DNA of 64,000 nt from Chloroflexota bacterium (GCA_028875225.1 JAPPFB010000005.1:1-64000), one strand, 5' to 3'. Shown: positions 28,568 to 38,620, numbered from the stretch's first letter. The notes: a model not told the origin generated them from the sequence alone. Numbers and translations: made by a program.

Positions 28568-29737
28568 TCACCCGCTGCTGCCACGGCCCAGTAGGTCGCG
28601 GGCCATGATGATCCGTTGCACTTCGGACGGGCCCTCTCCGATTCGGCGGATGCGCATTTCCCGATACCACCGTTCCAGCGGCAGGTCCTTGGTCACGCCA
28701 ATGCCGCCATGAATCTGGATGGCGCGGTCGACCACGCGGCTCGCGCCCTCGGTCGAGGTCAGCTTGGCCATCGCTGCCTCGAAGCGGAATGGTTCGCCCT
28801 GTTCCGCCTTCTCGGCCGCCGCCAGATACATCATTCGGCCGGTGCGGATATCGATCTCGTTGTCGACGATCATCCACTGGATCGCCTGTCGCGAAGCGAG
28901 CGCCGCGCCAAACGTTTCGCGCTGTTGCGAATACGCGATTGCCATTTCCTGTGCCGCCACCGCGATCCCGACGCAGGTCGCGGAATAGGGAATCCGCTGC
29001 CTGGTCAGGTTGTTGTTGGCCAGTGCGAACCCGCCGCCTTCCTCTCCGACCAGATTGGCTGCCGGCACGCGGACGTCGTCGAACGAGAGCTCGGTGCCAT
29101 AGTTCGCCGAACGCAATGTGTGCACTACGCGCCGCACCTCAAATCCGGGCGAGTCGGTGTCGACGAGAAATGCGGAGATGCCACGGCGCCCTTTCTCCGG
29201 ATCGGTGCGGGCGAAGACCAACCCAAAATCGGCCCGGTCAGCGCCCGAGCTGAACAGCTTCGATCCATTGAGGATCCAGTCGTCGCCGTCCTTGACCGCT
29301 CGGGTCTGTATGGCGCGGGCCGGATCGGAGCCGCCGGAGGGCTCTGTCAGACCGAAGAAGGCTCGCTTCTCTCCGCGCAGCATGGGGTAGAGATAGCGAT
29401 CCTTCTGATCGTCGGAGGCCACATAGAGCTGGGCCAGACCAGCCGACCCGAATGCGCCGTAGCACGGCAGATAGAGACCGGCGCGATGCTGGGACATCTC
29501 TTCGGCGACCAGCCCCCGCGTCGTCAGGGGTAGTCCGGGCCCGCCGTAGTCCTCGGGGACGTCGATGTGGTACAGACCCATCTGCTGCACGATGCCCTTG
29601 AGCCGCTCCAGTTCGCCCGGCGGCAGTTCCACCGCGTCCGGGTCGAGATCGCGTTCCAGCGGCTGAACCTCCTCGCGCACGAACCGCTTGACGGCCTGCG
29701 TAATCATCCGCTGTTCTTCCGACATCAGCGTTTCCAT
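28568..29737 (-). CDS. Acyl-CoA dehydrogenase
   Basis: FGLTEPSGGSDPA, ETFGAALASRQAIQWMIVDNEID, QIHGGIGVTKDLPLERWYREMRI. Confidence 0.95.
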   Translation of the reverse strand: METLMSEEQRMITQAVKRFVREEVQPLERDLDPDAVELPPGELERLKGIVQQMGLYHIDVPEDYGGPGLPLTTRGLVAEEMSQHRAGLYLPCYGAFGSAGLAQLYVASDDQKDRYLYPMLRGEKRAFFGLTEPSGGSDPARAIQTRAVKDGDDWILNGSKLFSSGADRADFGLVFARTDPEKGRRGISAFLVDTDSPGFEVRRVVHTLRSANYGTELSFDDVRVPAANLVGEEGGGFALANNNLTRQRIPYSATCVGIAVAAQEMAIAYSQQRETFGAALASRQAIQWMIVDNEIDIRTGRMMYLAAAEKAEQGEPFRFEAAMAKLTSTEGASRVVDRAIQIHGGIGVTKDLPLERWYREMRIRRIGEGPSEVQRIIMARDLLGRGSSG

Positions 29738-29749
29738 CAGATTCCTCCC

Positions 29750-30136
29750 TCAACCGCTCGAACGCTGGATGGACTGAGAGCGTCGCAGCCGTCCTAGCTG
29801 CGGCGTGTCACGCCAGTCGCCGGCGGGATGCGCCGGCGGCCACTCGACGCCTACGTCCCGCTGGAACTGCATCAGCATCTCCAGTCGCTTCGTCGTGTAC
29901 TGCTGGTTCGCCTCCCAGCGAAACTGGGCGGCACGCGCTCGCAACACCGGATTCGGATCGTCGTCGCCAAAGTGCAGGGCAATCCGGGTGCGCAGGCCAA
30001 ACGGCTCGCGGCCGCCGGCCTGGCCGATGTAGAGCAGGTTGCCCTCGGCATCGGCGATTTCATAGACGCCGACGACCGCGGGAATGTCGCGAATCGACTC
30101 CGGCGTGGGAAGCATCCAGGGTTTGCGGATCGGCAT
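29750..30136 (-). CDS. GIY-YIG-like domain protein
   Basis: VGVYEIADAEGNLLYIGQAGGREPFGLRTRIALHF; start MPIRKPWML. Confidence 0.65.
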   Translation of the reverse strand: MPIRKPWMLPTPESIRDIPAVVGVYEIADAEGNLLYIGQAGGREPFGLRTRIALHFGDDDPNPVLRARAAQFRWEANQQYTTKRLEMLMQFQRDVGVEWPPAHPAGDWRDTPQLGRLRRSQSIQRSSG

Positions 30137-30158
30137 CGTCACCTCATTCTCAACGGGA

Positions 30159-31445
30159 TCAGCGATCGCGCAGCCGGTCGCTGGCCGCGCCCGATGCCAG
30201 CAGATTGGCGATCTGTTCTTCCGAGTATCCCAAGATGTCGCGGAGTACGGGAATCGTGTCGGCGGCGAAGAGTGGCCCCGCGCTCTTCGGCGGTGACGGA
30301 GTCTGCGACAGCCGGAACGCAGCCTGGGGCGCCGGCGACCACCCGACCTGTGGATGTGGGAGCCCGCCGACCGAGTGGCGCGCATGGACATGCTCGTCTC
30401 GCAACAGTGATCTCGCGCCCATCACCGGTGACGCCGGAACACCGGCGTCTTGCAGCCGGTTGGCCAGTACGACCGGATCCTGATCCGATGTAAACGAGCC
30501 CAGCAGGCAGTCAAGCTTGGACCGGTGCTTCCAACGTCTCAAGCCGGTCGCGAAACGACGGTCGCACGCGACCGAAGGATTGTCCCAGACTCGCAGCAGC
30601 GCATGCCATTCATCGTCGTCGCGGCAGGCGATCGCGATCCAGGAGTCGGGATCGTCAAGGAGCGGAGCGGCCGGATAGACGCCGTGCGGCGCCGCCGACG
30701 AGTGCTGATTGCCGATTCGCGTCGGTTCTCGCCCCGTGAGCTGTTGCCCAATGATGGCGTCTCCGATGAGCTGCAGCTCACCTTCCAGCATGGCCAGTTC
30801 AACCGCCTGCCCACCGACTCGATCCCGTGCGATCAGAGCCGCAACGGTCGACAGGGCGGCGCTCAGGCCGGCGTTCTGATCGCAATAGAAGTTTCCTGGC
30901 TTGAGCGGTGATCCGTCCGCGTAGCCCGTCAGCCAGGACATGCCGCTCATCGCGTCGATGCCCGGTCCATAGGAGATTCGGTCACGCCAGGGCCCCGACT
31001 TGCCGAAGGCGGGCATCGAGACGTGGATGATCTCAGGGTTGCGATCGCAAAGCGCATCCCATTCCAGTCCGAAGTTGCCCATCACGCGGGGCGAGTAGTT
31101 TTCGAGCACGACATCCGATCGCTCAACGAGATCGAGAAACACATCGCGCCCGGCCTCGGTCGTCAAGTTGAGGGCGATGGAACGTTTGCTGTGTGCCAGC
31201 TCGTTCTGGCGAGGTTCTCGGTTCCACGGTTCGTCCGGCCCTTCGCCGCGGTACGGCAGCGCTGACGCCGGGCTGCGAGGTTTGGCCCAGGGGGTCTCGA
31301 TTCGTAGCACTTCGGCGCCGAGCGCGCCCAACAGCGTGGTGGCGACGGGCCCCGCGACTGCCGTGGTCAGGTCAAGCACGCGTACGCCGTCGAGTGGACG
31401 ACAGTCGACCCGTGGATATGGATTGAGTCGAGCCTCAGGCAACAC
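30159..31445 (-). CDS. CaiB/BaiF family CoA-transferase
   Basis: PLDGVRVLDLTTAVAGPVATTLLGALGAEVLRIETP, NLTTEAGRDVFLDLVERSDVVLENYSP; GTG start inferred. Confidence 0.9.
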   Translation of the reverse strand: MLPEARLNPYPRVDCRPLDGVRVLDLTTAVAGPVATTLLGALGAEVLRIETPWAKPRSPASALPYRGEGPDEPWNREPRQNELAHSKRSIALNLTTEAGRDVFLDLVERSDVVLENYSPRVMGNFGLEWDALCDRNPEIIHVSMPAFGKSGPWRDRISYGPGIDAMSGMSWLTGYADGSPLKPGNFYCDQNAGLSAALSTVAALIARDRVGGQAVELAMLEGELQLIGDAIIGQQLTGREPTRIGNQHSSAAPHGVYPAAPLLDDPDSWIAIACRDDDEWHALLRVWDNPSVACDRRFATGLRRWKHRSKLDCLLGSFTSDQDPVVLANRLQDAGVPASPVMGARSLLRDEHVHARHSVGGLPHPQVGWSPAPQAAFRLSQTPSPPKSAGPLFAADTIPVLRDILGYSEEQIANLLASGAASDRLRDR

Positions 31446-32637
31446 CGGCGCGCCTCCACTGGACCCGTTGCTTCGGTGTGCCAAGCCGCCCATTGTGCTC
31501 ACCCAGTCGCGGCGCCACACCGTCAACCCATGCGGTTCGACCGAGTCGCAGCGCCGGACCGGGCGCGAGGACATCGCCGCCACGGGGATGGGGCGTCGTC
31601 TGCCAGAAGTCGCGTGCGGCATGATGACCGTCGTCATCGGCCAACACTTCGGACGGCGCCAGCACTTCGGTGAAGGGAATGCGGAGTTCCTGAGCACGAC
31701 GCACGATCTCGCGCCGAGGGGTCGCCGCCAGCACCGGTTCCATCAGCTCGTCCACCTCGTCTGCACGGCCCATCAGACTGGCCAACAGATCAGGCGCGGC
31801 CAATTGGGGCTGGTCAAAGAGGACCGCCATGGCCTCCGGATACCGGTTGTTGCAATGAGCGTGGACCCAGCCGTCCTGGCAGGGCCTGATCGTCGAGGGA
31901 TACAGGTGGCCCGGGCCGAAGCCGACCAGGCGAGCGCCGTTGCGAACCGGCTCGCGGTCGAAGAACCAGGCGTGCTGATGGCCGCCGCCGAGCAAGAACG
32001 CGACCGCCTCGAATATGGCGGTGTCGATCAGCTGGCCGCCGGCCTGGGCGTACAGCGCGGTGACAATGCCTAGCGCCGCATGCAGACCTGCCTGCATGTG
32101 TCCCTGCTCACCCCAGGCCTTGACCGGCTCGCGCTCTGGTTCCCCGCCAATCCGCAGGTATCCGCCGGCGGCGTACAGGGTCAACTCGGAACCGCGCCAA
32201 TCCGACCTGGGGCCTTCCGTGCCGAACGGCGTGATCGTGCAGACCTGAAGATCGGGATGCCGATCAATGACTGCTTCCGGTTGCAACCCGAGATCTTGCC
32301 AGCGACGCCGATCGACGTCGATGATGAGCACGTCGGCTTTTGACAGATGCTGGTCGAGCATTCTGCGACCAGCCCCGCTCGCGACATTCAAGCGAATCGA
32401 CTGCTTGTGCCGTTGTAGATGAAGATGGCTCGCTCCACCTTCGCGATCGGGGACGTCGGCGCGAAATGGACCGCTGCGCCGCATCGGGTGGCCCAATGGG
32501 GGTTCAATCAACGTCACACTGGCGCCCAGTCCGGCCAGTAGCCGCCCGCAGTATGCGCCGGCTGACGTCTCGGAACACTCAATCACCCGGACACCGTCCA
32601 GCGCGCCTGCGGCTTGATCCGGGTCTTGTTCAGTCAC
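31435..32637 (-). CDS. CaiB/BaiF family CoA-transferase (second copy)
   Basis: LDGVRVIECSETSAGAYCGRLLAGLGASVTLIEPPLGHPMRR, CTITPFGTEGPRSDWRGSEL; start inferred. Confidence 0.88.
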   Translation of the reverse strand: MTEQDPDQAAGALDGVRVIECSETSAGAYCGRLLAGLGASVTLIEPPLGHPMRRSGPFRADVPDREGGASHLHLQRHKQSIRLNVASGAGRRMLDQHLSKADVLIIDVDRRRWQDLGLQPEAVIDRHPDLQVCTITPFGTEGPRSDWRGSELTLYAAGGYLRIGGEPEREPVKAWGEQGHMQAGLHAALGIVTALYAQAGGQLIDTAIFEAVAFLLGGGHQHAWFFDREPVRNGARLVGFGPGHLYPSTIRPCQDGWVHAHCNNRYPEAMAVLFDQPQLAAPDLLASLMGRADEVDELMEPVLAATPRREIVRRAQELRIPFTEVLAPSEVLADDDGHHAARDFWQTTPHPRGGDVLAPGPALRLGRTAWVDGVAPRLGEHNGRLGTPKQRVQWRRAGVA

Positions 32638-32721
32638 CGAGGCAGGATACCGCTGAGTCGCCGTTAGGCTGCGCGGCAGGGTTTCGCCTCCGGTCAACCA
32701 GGAATCAAGCAGGAGTGGCAT

Positions 32722-33600
32722 ATGTCGGACGTGGGATTCATCGGCGTTGGCAAGATCGGCAATCCGATGTGCGCGAATGTGATCAAGGGCGGACACCGGG
32801 TCGTGGTTCACGATCTGGTCGAAGAACACGCGGCCAATCTGATCGAGCTGGGAGCGATCTGGGCCGAGTCGCCTGCGGCAGTCGCCTCTCAGTCGGAAGT
32901 GGTCCTGACGTCGCTGCCCGGTCCGCCCGAGGTGACCGCCGTCCTCCGCGGCGCGGACGGAATCCTGGAGGGCGCGGAACCGGGGCTGGTCTGCTTCGAC
33001 CTCTCCACCAACCTGCCGTCGACGGTCAAGATGCTGGCCGAGCGAGCCGCGGAACGCGGCGTGGTCTTTCACGACTCTCCGGTTTCCAACGGCGTCCAGG
33101 GAGCAATCGACGCGACGCTTGCCGTCATGGTTGGCGGCGATCAAGCGTCGTTTGAGAAGTACAGGCCGGTGCTCGAGTGCATCGGCAACAACGTCTTCCA
33201 CATGGGCGAACTGGGGATGGGCGCCCTGACGAAGATCACGAACAACATGGTCAGCATCAGCTCAATCCAGCTGCTCGTTGAGGCAACGGTGATCGCCGAG
33301 GCGGCCGGCCTTGACGCGCACAAGGCGTATGAGGTGATGAGCGTCGCTTCGGCCCAGAACTACGTGCAGAACATGCCGACGCTGCTCGAGCGCGAGTTCG
33401 ACGATCCGTCCTTCTTCCTCAAGTGGGCCGCCAAGGACGTTTCGCTCGCTGTGCAAGTGGCACGGGAGCAAGGAGTGCCCTCGCCGATGGCGTCGGCGGC
33501 CAGCGACATGCTCAACCGCGCCAAGAATCGCGGCTACGACCTGCTGTCTCCGATGGCCACGTTGCTCTCGGCCGAGGAGGACGCGGGAGTCTCACATTAG
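32722..33600 (+). CDS. NAD(P)-dependent beta-hydroxyacid dehydrogenase (3-hydroxyisobutyrate dehydrogenase-like)
   Basis: VGFIGVGKIGNPMCANVIKGGH, DSPVSNGVQGAIDATLAVMVGG, KITNNM. Confidence 0.92.
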   Translation: MSDVGFIGVGKIGNPMCANVIKGGHRVVVHDLVEEHAANLIELGAIWAESPAAVASQSEVVLTSLPGPPEVTAVLRGADGILEGAEPGLVCFDLSTNLPSTVKMLAERAAERGVVFHDSPVSNGVQGAIDATLAVMVGGDQASFEKYRPVLECIGNNVFHMGELGMGALTKITNNMVSISSIQLLVEATVIAEAAGLDAHKAYEVMSVASAQNYVQNMPTLLEREFDDPSFFLKWAAKDVSLAVQVAREQGVPSPMASAASDMLNRAKNRGYDLLSPMATLLSAEEDAGVSH

Positions 33601-33668
33601 TTCCGGCAGCGGCTCCGGCAGCAGTTCCGGCAGCCTCCTCGCGTTCAATCCTGGCGTACACTTACCAC

Positions 33669-34508
33669 ATGTCGATAGCCACGGGAACCGTCGGGGAGGG
33701 CCAGAACACCGCTCGACGAGTGGTATTCCTCCATGCGGCTGCGTTTGTGCTGGGATTCAGCGTGGTCTTCGTCGCGCTGGGCGCGCTGCTGGGGGCGCTC
33801 GGGTCCGCGTTCCAGAACGAACTGATCTGGTTTCAGCGCGTGGCCGGCGTGCTCCTGGTGATTCTTGGCCTGCATCTTGCCGAGGTCATCACGATCCCGC
33901 TGTTGTACCGCAGCTTCCAGGTCGGCGGACCGGGCGGATCATCGACGGCCGCGTCTGCGGCTGAACCGTCACGCGCTCGCGCAGCAGCCGACTACGGGCG
34001 ATCGCTCGTCGTTGGCGTCGCATTCTCCGTCGGTTGGACGCCGTGCGTAGGGCCGATACTCGCCGGCATCCTGGTGCTGGCACTCGACTCGGCGTCGCTC
34101 ATCCAGGCCATCATTCTGCTGATCTGCTACGCCGCCGGACTGGGAATCCCATTCCTGATCGTCGGCGCTACCTTTGGCGCCTCAACCCAATTCCTGCGCA
34201 AGTTGAATCGCTGGATGCCGCTGATCGGCGTCGTGTCGGGCGTTTTGCTGGTGTTCGTCGGAATGCTGATCGCCCTGGATCGAGTCGTCGTGCTCAACGA
34301 AGCGCTGGGCAGCTTCGGCGTCGATGTGCTCGCCGGTTCTGACGGATCCTCGACGCAGATGCTCGACCTCAATGCCGGTTCCGCGGCGATTGCATTCGCC
34401 GGCGGGTTCGTCAGTTTCATCAGCCCCTGCGTGTTGCCGCTCGTGCCCATCTACCTCGGCCATCTGGCCGGAATCGGTTCCGAGCAAGCATCGATCCGCG
34501 CTGCCTAA
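33669..34508 (+). CDS. CcdA/DsbD-type cytochrome c biogenesis membrane protein with apparently permuted topology
   Basis: FLHAAAFVLGFSVVFVALGA, GWTPCVGPILAGIL, and FVSFISPCVLPLVPIYLGHLAG near the C-terminus. Confidence 0.85.
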   Translation: MSIATGTVGEGQNTARRVVFLHAAAFVLGFSVVFVALGALLGALGSAFQNELIWFQRVAGVLLVILGLHLAEVITIPLLYRSFQVGGPGGSSTAASAAEPSRARAAADYGRSLVVGVAFSVGWTPCVGPILAGILVLALDSASLIQAIILLICYAAGLGIPFLIVGATFGASTQFLRKLNRWMPLIGVVSGVLLVFVGMLIALDRVVVLNEALGSFGVDVLAGSDGSSTQMLDLNAGSAAIAFAGGFVSFISPCVLPLVPIYLGHLAGIGSEQASIRAA

Positions 34509-36439
34509 AACTCCGTCTCGAACTTCCGCGTGGTTCGCACGTCAACGAACCAGCGGTTGCGCTTCCGCTCCTGGAATCGATTGCTCATCAGGGCCACCGC
34601 CGTCGGTTCGCCGGCCAGGGTCAGGCGGTCGTGAAGGAATATCGTTGTATCGCCCGACGCGACCGAGGAATCGCCGTCACGCATCACGACGAGCACGCGC
34701 ACGTCCCCTTCAAAATCGATCTCACTCAGGGTCTGACCGTCAAACTCCCGGTTGAGGACCTCGACCTCCACGAGTCCGGATTCGGGGTCGCTGCGCGCTG
34801 CGTGCAGGCCCGGGCGGAGCACCGCCTCTTCGAGCGCCAGCGCGGTGACGTCGGAGAGCGAGTAGGCTTCGATGTTCATGTGCTCGAGCTGAGAGTCCGG
34901 ATCGGAGGTCCAGGTGACCACCCGGAGCGTGGGGTGAATGCGCCGCATCGACCTCGCGTAGTCAACCACCTGGTCTGGATGGTCGAAGTCGACCAGAACC
35001 GCGACCTCCGTTTGCAGGAGCCGCACACTGATCAGGGTCAGGGAATCGAGCGGATCTCCAACCACGCCCTCGACGCCAACCGCGCCCCATTTCGCGGGAG
35101 CGTCGGGATCGCGGTCGAGGACAATGACTCGCCGGCCTCCGGCCATGAGTCGTTCGACCAGCGTTCTGGCCAGATCGCCGCCGCCCACGATCAGCGTGTG
35201 CCCATCTTCCTGTTCCGGCGCGCGCCCGGCGATGGTCGAGAACATGAGCGGAGCCAACACCGTGGTCAACAGGGCCATGAGCAACAGCGCGCCGTGCAAT
35301 CCGTCGTCGATCAGACCGAGGTCGGCCGCGATCGCTCCGGCGGCGAGGACCAGCGACAGGTTGGCGCTGAGCAGCGAGCCGCCCGCCAGCCCCGGACGAA
35401 TCCCCCAGGCGGGAACCAGTCCGAGCAATGATGGGACCATCTTTGCTCCAAACGCCACCAACAGCAGGGCCGGGACAAGGATCAGCGATTCGGCGGAGTC
35501 GAAGACCGCGCCGAGGTCGAGCGTCGCGCCGGCGTGAATGAAGAAGATCGGCACGAAGAAGCCGTAGCCCAACGCGTCCAGCTTGCCCCGCAGCGAAGAC
35601 CCGTGGCGCGGAGAGACGACGGTCACCGCCAGTCCGGCAACGAACGCGCCGAGGACCATTTCCGTACCGGCAACCTGGGACAGCGCGACAAAGATGACCA
35701 GCAAAGCCAGCGAGGCGCGAATCTTCAGCTGCGACGATGTCTGAGCCAGCTCATGCATGGTTCGGGGGATGATGGGGAATCTGCCGCTGCCATACCGCGA
35801 GAGCCAGACCAGGATCACGAGGGCTGAGGGAACCGCAAGAATCAGCGCGATCTTCCAGCTGATGCCTTCCCGCTCCAGCGCCGCCACCACGCCAACGCCA
35901 AGGATCGCCACGAATTCGAGCAGAAATCCTCCAACCAGCAATGCTTGCCCCATCCTGCCGAGATCGGGGCGGTCCTTGAGCACCGGCACAATCACGCCGA
36001 CCGCGGTCGCGATCAGGATGAAGAGCAGCATCGGAATCTGCGCCGTGCTGATCAGCCCGACCGTGCTCATCAGTCGCAGTCCGACGAACGTCGCGACCAC
36101 GACAAGCACCAGGAGCACGGTGCCGGAGATCAGCGGGTGCCGCAAAGCGACGCCGGGAATGTACCAGCGCCGGCCCGGGGACTGTCCGAGCAAGCTGAGG
36201 TTGATTTCGAGACCTGAGAGGAACATCAGGTAGGCGAAGCCGAACAGGCCGAGGAAGGTCAGCCACTCATTGTGGTGCGTGATGATGCCGAGGACCGGCT
36301 CGCCGAAGAGGATCCCGACCAGTACCTCGCCAACCACGGCCGGTACGAGGCCGCCGGTCAGTCGCCAGGCGACGAACGGCACCAGGACCGCCAGCACGCT
36401 GACCAGGAGCAGGGGAGTGAAGTCCAGTGTCTCTTCCAC
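34505..36439 (-). CDS. CPA2-family cation:proton antiporter with RCK-type C-terminus
   Basis: About 12 TM, EINLSLLG, LIVGGGDLARTLVERLMAGGRRVIVLDRD RCK N-domain, TrkA-C-like tail. Confidence 0.88.
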   Translation of the reverse strand: MEETLDFTPLLLVSVLAVLVPFVAWRLTGGLVPAVVGEVLVGILFGEPVLGIITHHNEWLTFLGLFGFAYLMFLSGLEINLSLLGQSPGRRWYIPGVALRHPLISGTVLLVLVVVATFVGLRLMSTVGLISTAQIPMLLFILIATAVGVIVPVLKDRPDLGRMGQALLVGGFLLEFVAILGVGVVAALEREGISWKIALILAVPSALVILVWLSRYGSGRFPIIPRTMHELAQTSSQLKIRASLALLVIFVALSQVAGTEMVLGAFVAGLAVTVVSPRHGSSLRGKLDALGYGFFVPIFFIHAGATLDLGAVFDSAESLILVPALLLVAFGAKMVPSLLGLVPAWGIRPGLAGGSLLSANLSLVLAAGAIAADLGLIDDGLHGALLLMALLTTVLAPLMFSTIAGRAPEQEDGHTLIVGGGDLARTLVERLMAGGRRVIVLDRDPDAPAKWGAVGVEGVVGDPLDSLTLISVRLLQTEVAVLVDFDHPDQVVDYARSMRRIHPTLRVVTWTSDPDSQLEHMNIEAYSLSDVTALALEEAVLRPGLHAARSDPESGLVEVEVLNREFDGQTLSEIDFEGDVRVLVVMRDGDSSVASGDTTIFLHDRLTLAGEPTAVALMSNRFQERKRNRWFVDVRTTRKFETEF

Positions 36440-36465
36440 TGTTCACTCCTTGTACCAGATACGCG

Positions 36466-37260
36466 CTATTGGTACCGATTGAGAAACTCTATTGCGATCC
36501 TATTGAAATCGTCACACGCGCTGATGTTCACGGCGTGGGTTGCGGAGACACGCTCCACACGGAAATTGCCGGCGTGCTCCTCGACCCATTGGCGCGCCGC
36601 GGTGAACGCCTCTTCACGGTCGCCCGCGACCAGCAGCGTCTCGACCGGATTGGTTGGCAGCCGATGGCGAAGCGGCGTATGCGGCGAGGTGTACATCATG
36701 GTTCGGGCGATGCCTGTGGCGTTGCTGAGCAACATGGCGTCGTCGAAGCTGGCCCGCTGGGCATCGCTGAAGGCCCGCGCTCGGCGCGGATTGAGCGGAT
36801 GACGCATGACGGCGTCGATCCCGCCGTCAATCATCTGTTGCGCGCGTTCCCGTGCGGAGGCGGGGTTGCGAATGCGGTCGAGCTCGCCAAAGGCCGAGTG
36901 GGAATTGGTCACGACGTGGGCGATCACTTCGTCCGGGCGCGACATGGCATAGTTGAGCGTCAGCGCCGCTCCCAGGGATTGGCCCACCACGAACCATCGG
37001 TCGGCGTCAACCAGTTCGCGCAGCGCGCTGAACCGGTCGACATAGCGGTCGGGATGGTAGGCGGCTTCATCCTCGGGAGACGGCGACGCGCCGTGCCCGA
37101 GCAGATCGACCGTGATGCTCCTGAATCCGGCCTCGTGGAACGCGGGCAGGTTGAGCAGCCAGTGCGCGTGGCAGGTGAGAATTCCATGGACGAAGAGCAC
37201 CGGCCGACCATCGACCGGCCCATCAATGACGTAGTTGAGGTCGATTTCGGGCGGCGTCAC
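36466..37260 (-). CDS. Alpha/beta hydrolase
   Basis: PVLFVHGILTCHAHWL, DLLGHGASPSP, VGQSLGAALTL. Confidence 0.88.
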   Translation of the reverse strand: MTPPEIDLNYVIDGPVDGRPVLFVHGILTCHAHWLLNLPAFHEAGFRSITVDLLGHGASPSPEDEAAYHPDRYVDRFSALRELVDADRWFVVGQSLGAALTLNYAMSRPDEVIAHVVTNSHSAFGELDRIRNPASARERAQQMIDGGIDAVMRHPLNPRRARAFSDAQRASFDDAMLLSNATGIARTMMYTSPHTPLRHRLPTNPVETLLVAGDREEAFTAARQWVEEHAGNFRVERVSATHAVNISACDDFNRIAIEFLNRYQ

Positions 37261-37309
37261 GACAACATCGTCAGGCCATGCACCGTGCGGAGCCGCGGCG
37301 ACAGTTCAG

Positions 37310-38584
37310 CTAGTTCCGATCGGTCGCGGTCGTGCCGGCGGCAGCGCCTTCAGTCAGCGCCTCGGGATTAAGCGCCTTGAGCAGCGGATCCTGGGTCACC
37401 AGCCCAAGGATGCTGGCCGTTTGACCGATGCGATCGAATCCGTGCTCGTGCAGGCGATGCAGGTAGTCGTGGTACTGCTTCTCGCGCAGCTTGCGCAGCG
37501 ATTCGACGCCGGCGTCCAGCCGCTCGACGCCGTCGGCGTAGAGCACGGCCAGTGCTTCACGCTCGAGCGGCGACTGGGCCAGTTCGGAGGAGAGTCCGCC
37601 CTCGGCCTTGATGAAGAAGATCGGCAGTTCGAGTTCGGCGCGCTCGGCGTAGCGGTTGTACCACTCAAGGTGCTTGAGGCCGTACTCGAGGTGCCGCTTG
37701 CTGTCTTCGGCCAGGCGAGCGAAGAGGTCGCGGTCAAAGTCGGAACGGGCCCAGTCGGTCGCGCACTCGAACGTGGTCAGCTCGTAGGACTTGTAAACCA
37801 CGTCGAGCGCGATGATCATGTCGGTGAACGTCAGCGCGTTGTACCAGCTCTCTGAGACATCCGAGAGCGGAGCCTTGCCGACGATGCCCTGGCCATGCAG
37901 CGCCCGCTTGCGCAGCGCCTCGACCTTGCGACCGGCGTCGTAGACCTGGGTCGCCAGGAAGAGCTTGACCTCGTGGAAGCCGTAGGAGATTTCCTCCAGC
38001 CACTTGGAGATGATCTTCTGCTCGGCGATGCCATAGGTGGAGTAGACGGCGCACAGCTGACCGGTCGCGCGCTCGACTTCGGGTGACAGTTCCTCGCGGT
38101 TCTCCCAGTCCAGGTCGGTCGCGGGAATCCAGCGGTCGCGAATCGCGTCTTCGTAGAGATCGGCAACGCCGTCGGCCCAGACCTCGGTGCGGTCGTAGAT
38201 CGCATACCCGGCGGGCATGTACATGCCGGGCACGGGTCGCGTCCCGCGGGGGAGGTCGTTGCGGTAGTTCCAGACGTCGGGCACGTGCCCGTAGGAACCG
38301 ATATCAACGTCGCTGAGACGCATCCCGTCCGCCGACGGCGTCGGCTTGAGTCCGGTCTCTCCGCCGTCCTCAAACATGATGAACTGCGCACCCGCGGAGG
38401 GATGATCCGGGTTCGACTCCATGAAGTCCAGCCACTTGGCGATCCGGTCTGGCTCGATCGACACGTTGAGGATGTTGTCGATTTGCTTGCCGGAGGCGGT
38501 GGACTGTTCGGCGCGTTCAATCAGTTCGGTGGACCAACCGCGCACCTGCGCGCGCATTTTCTGGGCGGGAGAGAGTGCCGGCAT
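37310..38584 (-). CDS. Ferritin-like diiron-family protein, metal-ligand-depleted paralogue (A)
   Basis: LFLATQVYDAGRKVEALRKRAL and LAEDSKRHLEYGLKH align with paralogue B at 38767-39801; start MPALSPAQKM. Confidence 0.7.
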   Translation of the reverse strand: MPALSPAQKMRAQVRGWSTELIERAEQSTASGKQIDNILNVSIEPDRIAKWLDFMESNPDHPSAGAQFIMFEDGGETGLKPTPSADGMRLSDVDIGSYGHVPDVWNYRNDLPRGTRPVPGMYMPAGYAIYDRTEVWADGVADLYEDAIRDRWIPATDLDWENREELSPEVERATGQLCAVYSTYGIAEQKIISKWLEEISYGFHEVKLFLATQVYDAGRKVEALRKRALHGQGIVGKAPLSDVSESWYNALTFTDMIIALDVVYKSYELTTFECATDWARSDFDRDLFARLAEDSKRHLEYGLKHLEWYNRYAERAELELPIFFIKAEGGLSSELAQSPLEREALAVLYADGVERLDAGVESLRKLREKQYHDYLHRLHEHGFDRIGQTASILGLVTQDPLLKALNPEALTEGAAAGTTATDRN

Positions 38585-38620
38585 GAATTTCCAGTCCTTT
38601 GCGGGCGATCCGTGCGGATT

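Noticed and set aside
36427-37371. 314-aa plus-strand ORF
   Set aside because: Antisense to an alpha/beta hydrolase with clear motifs
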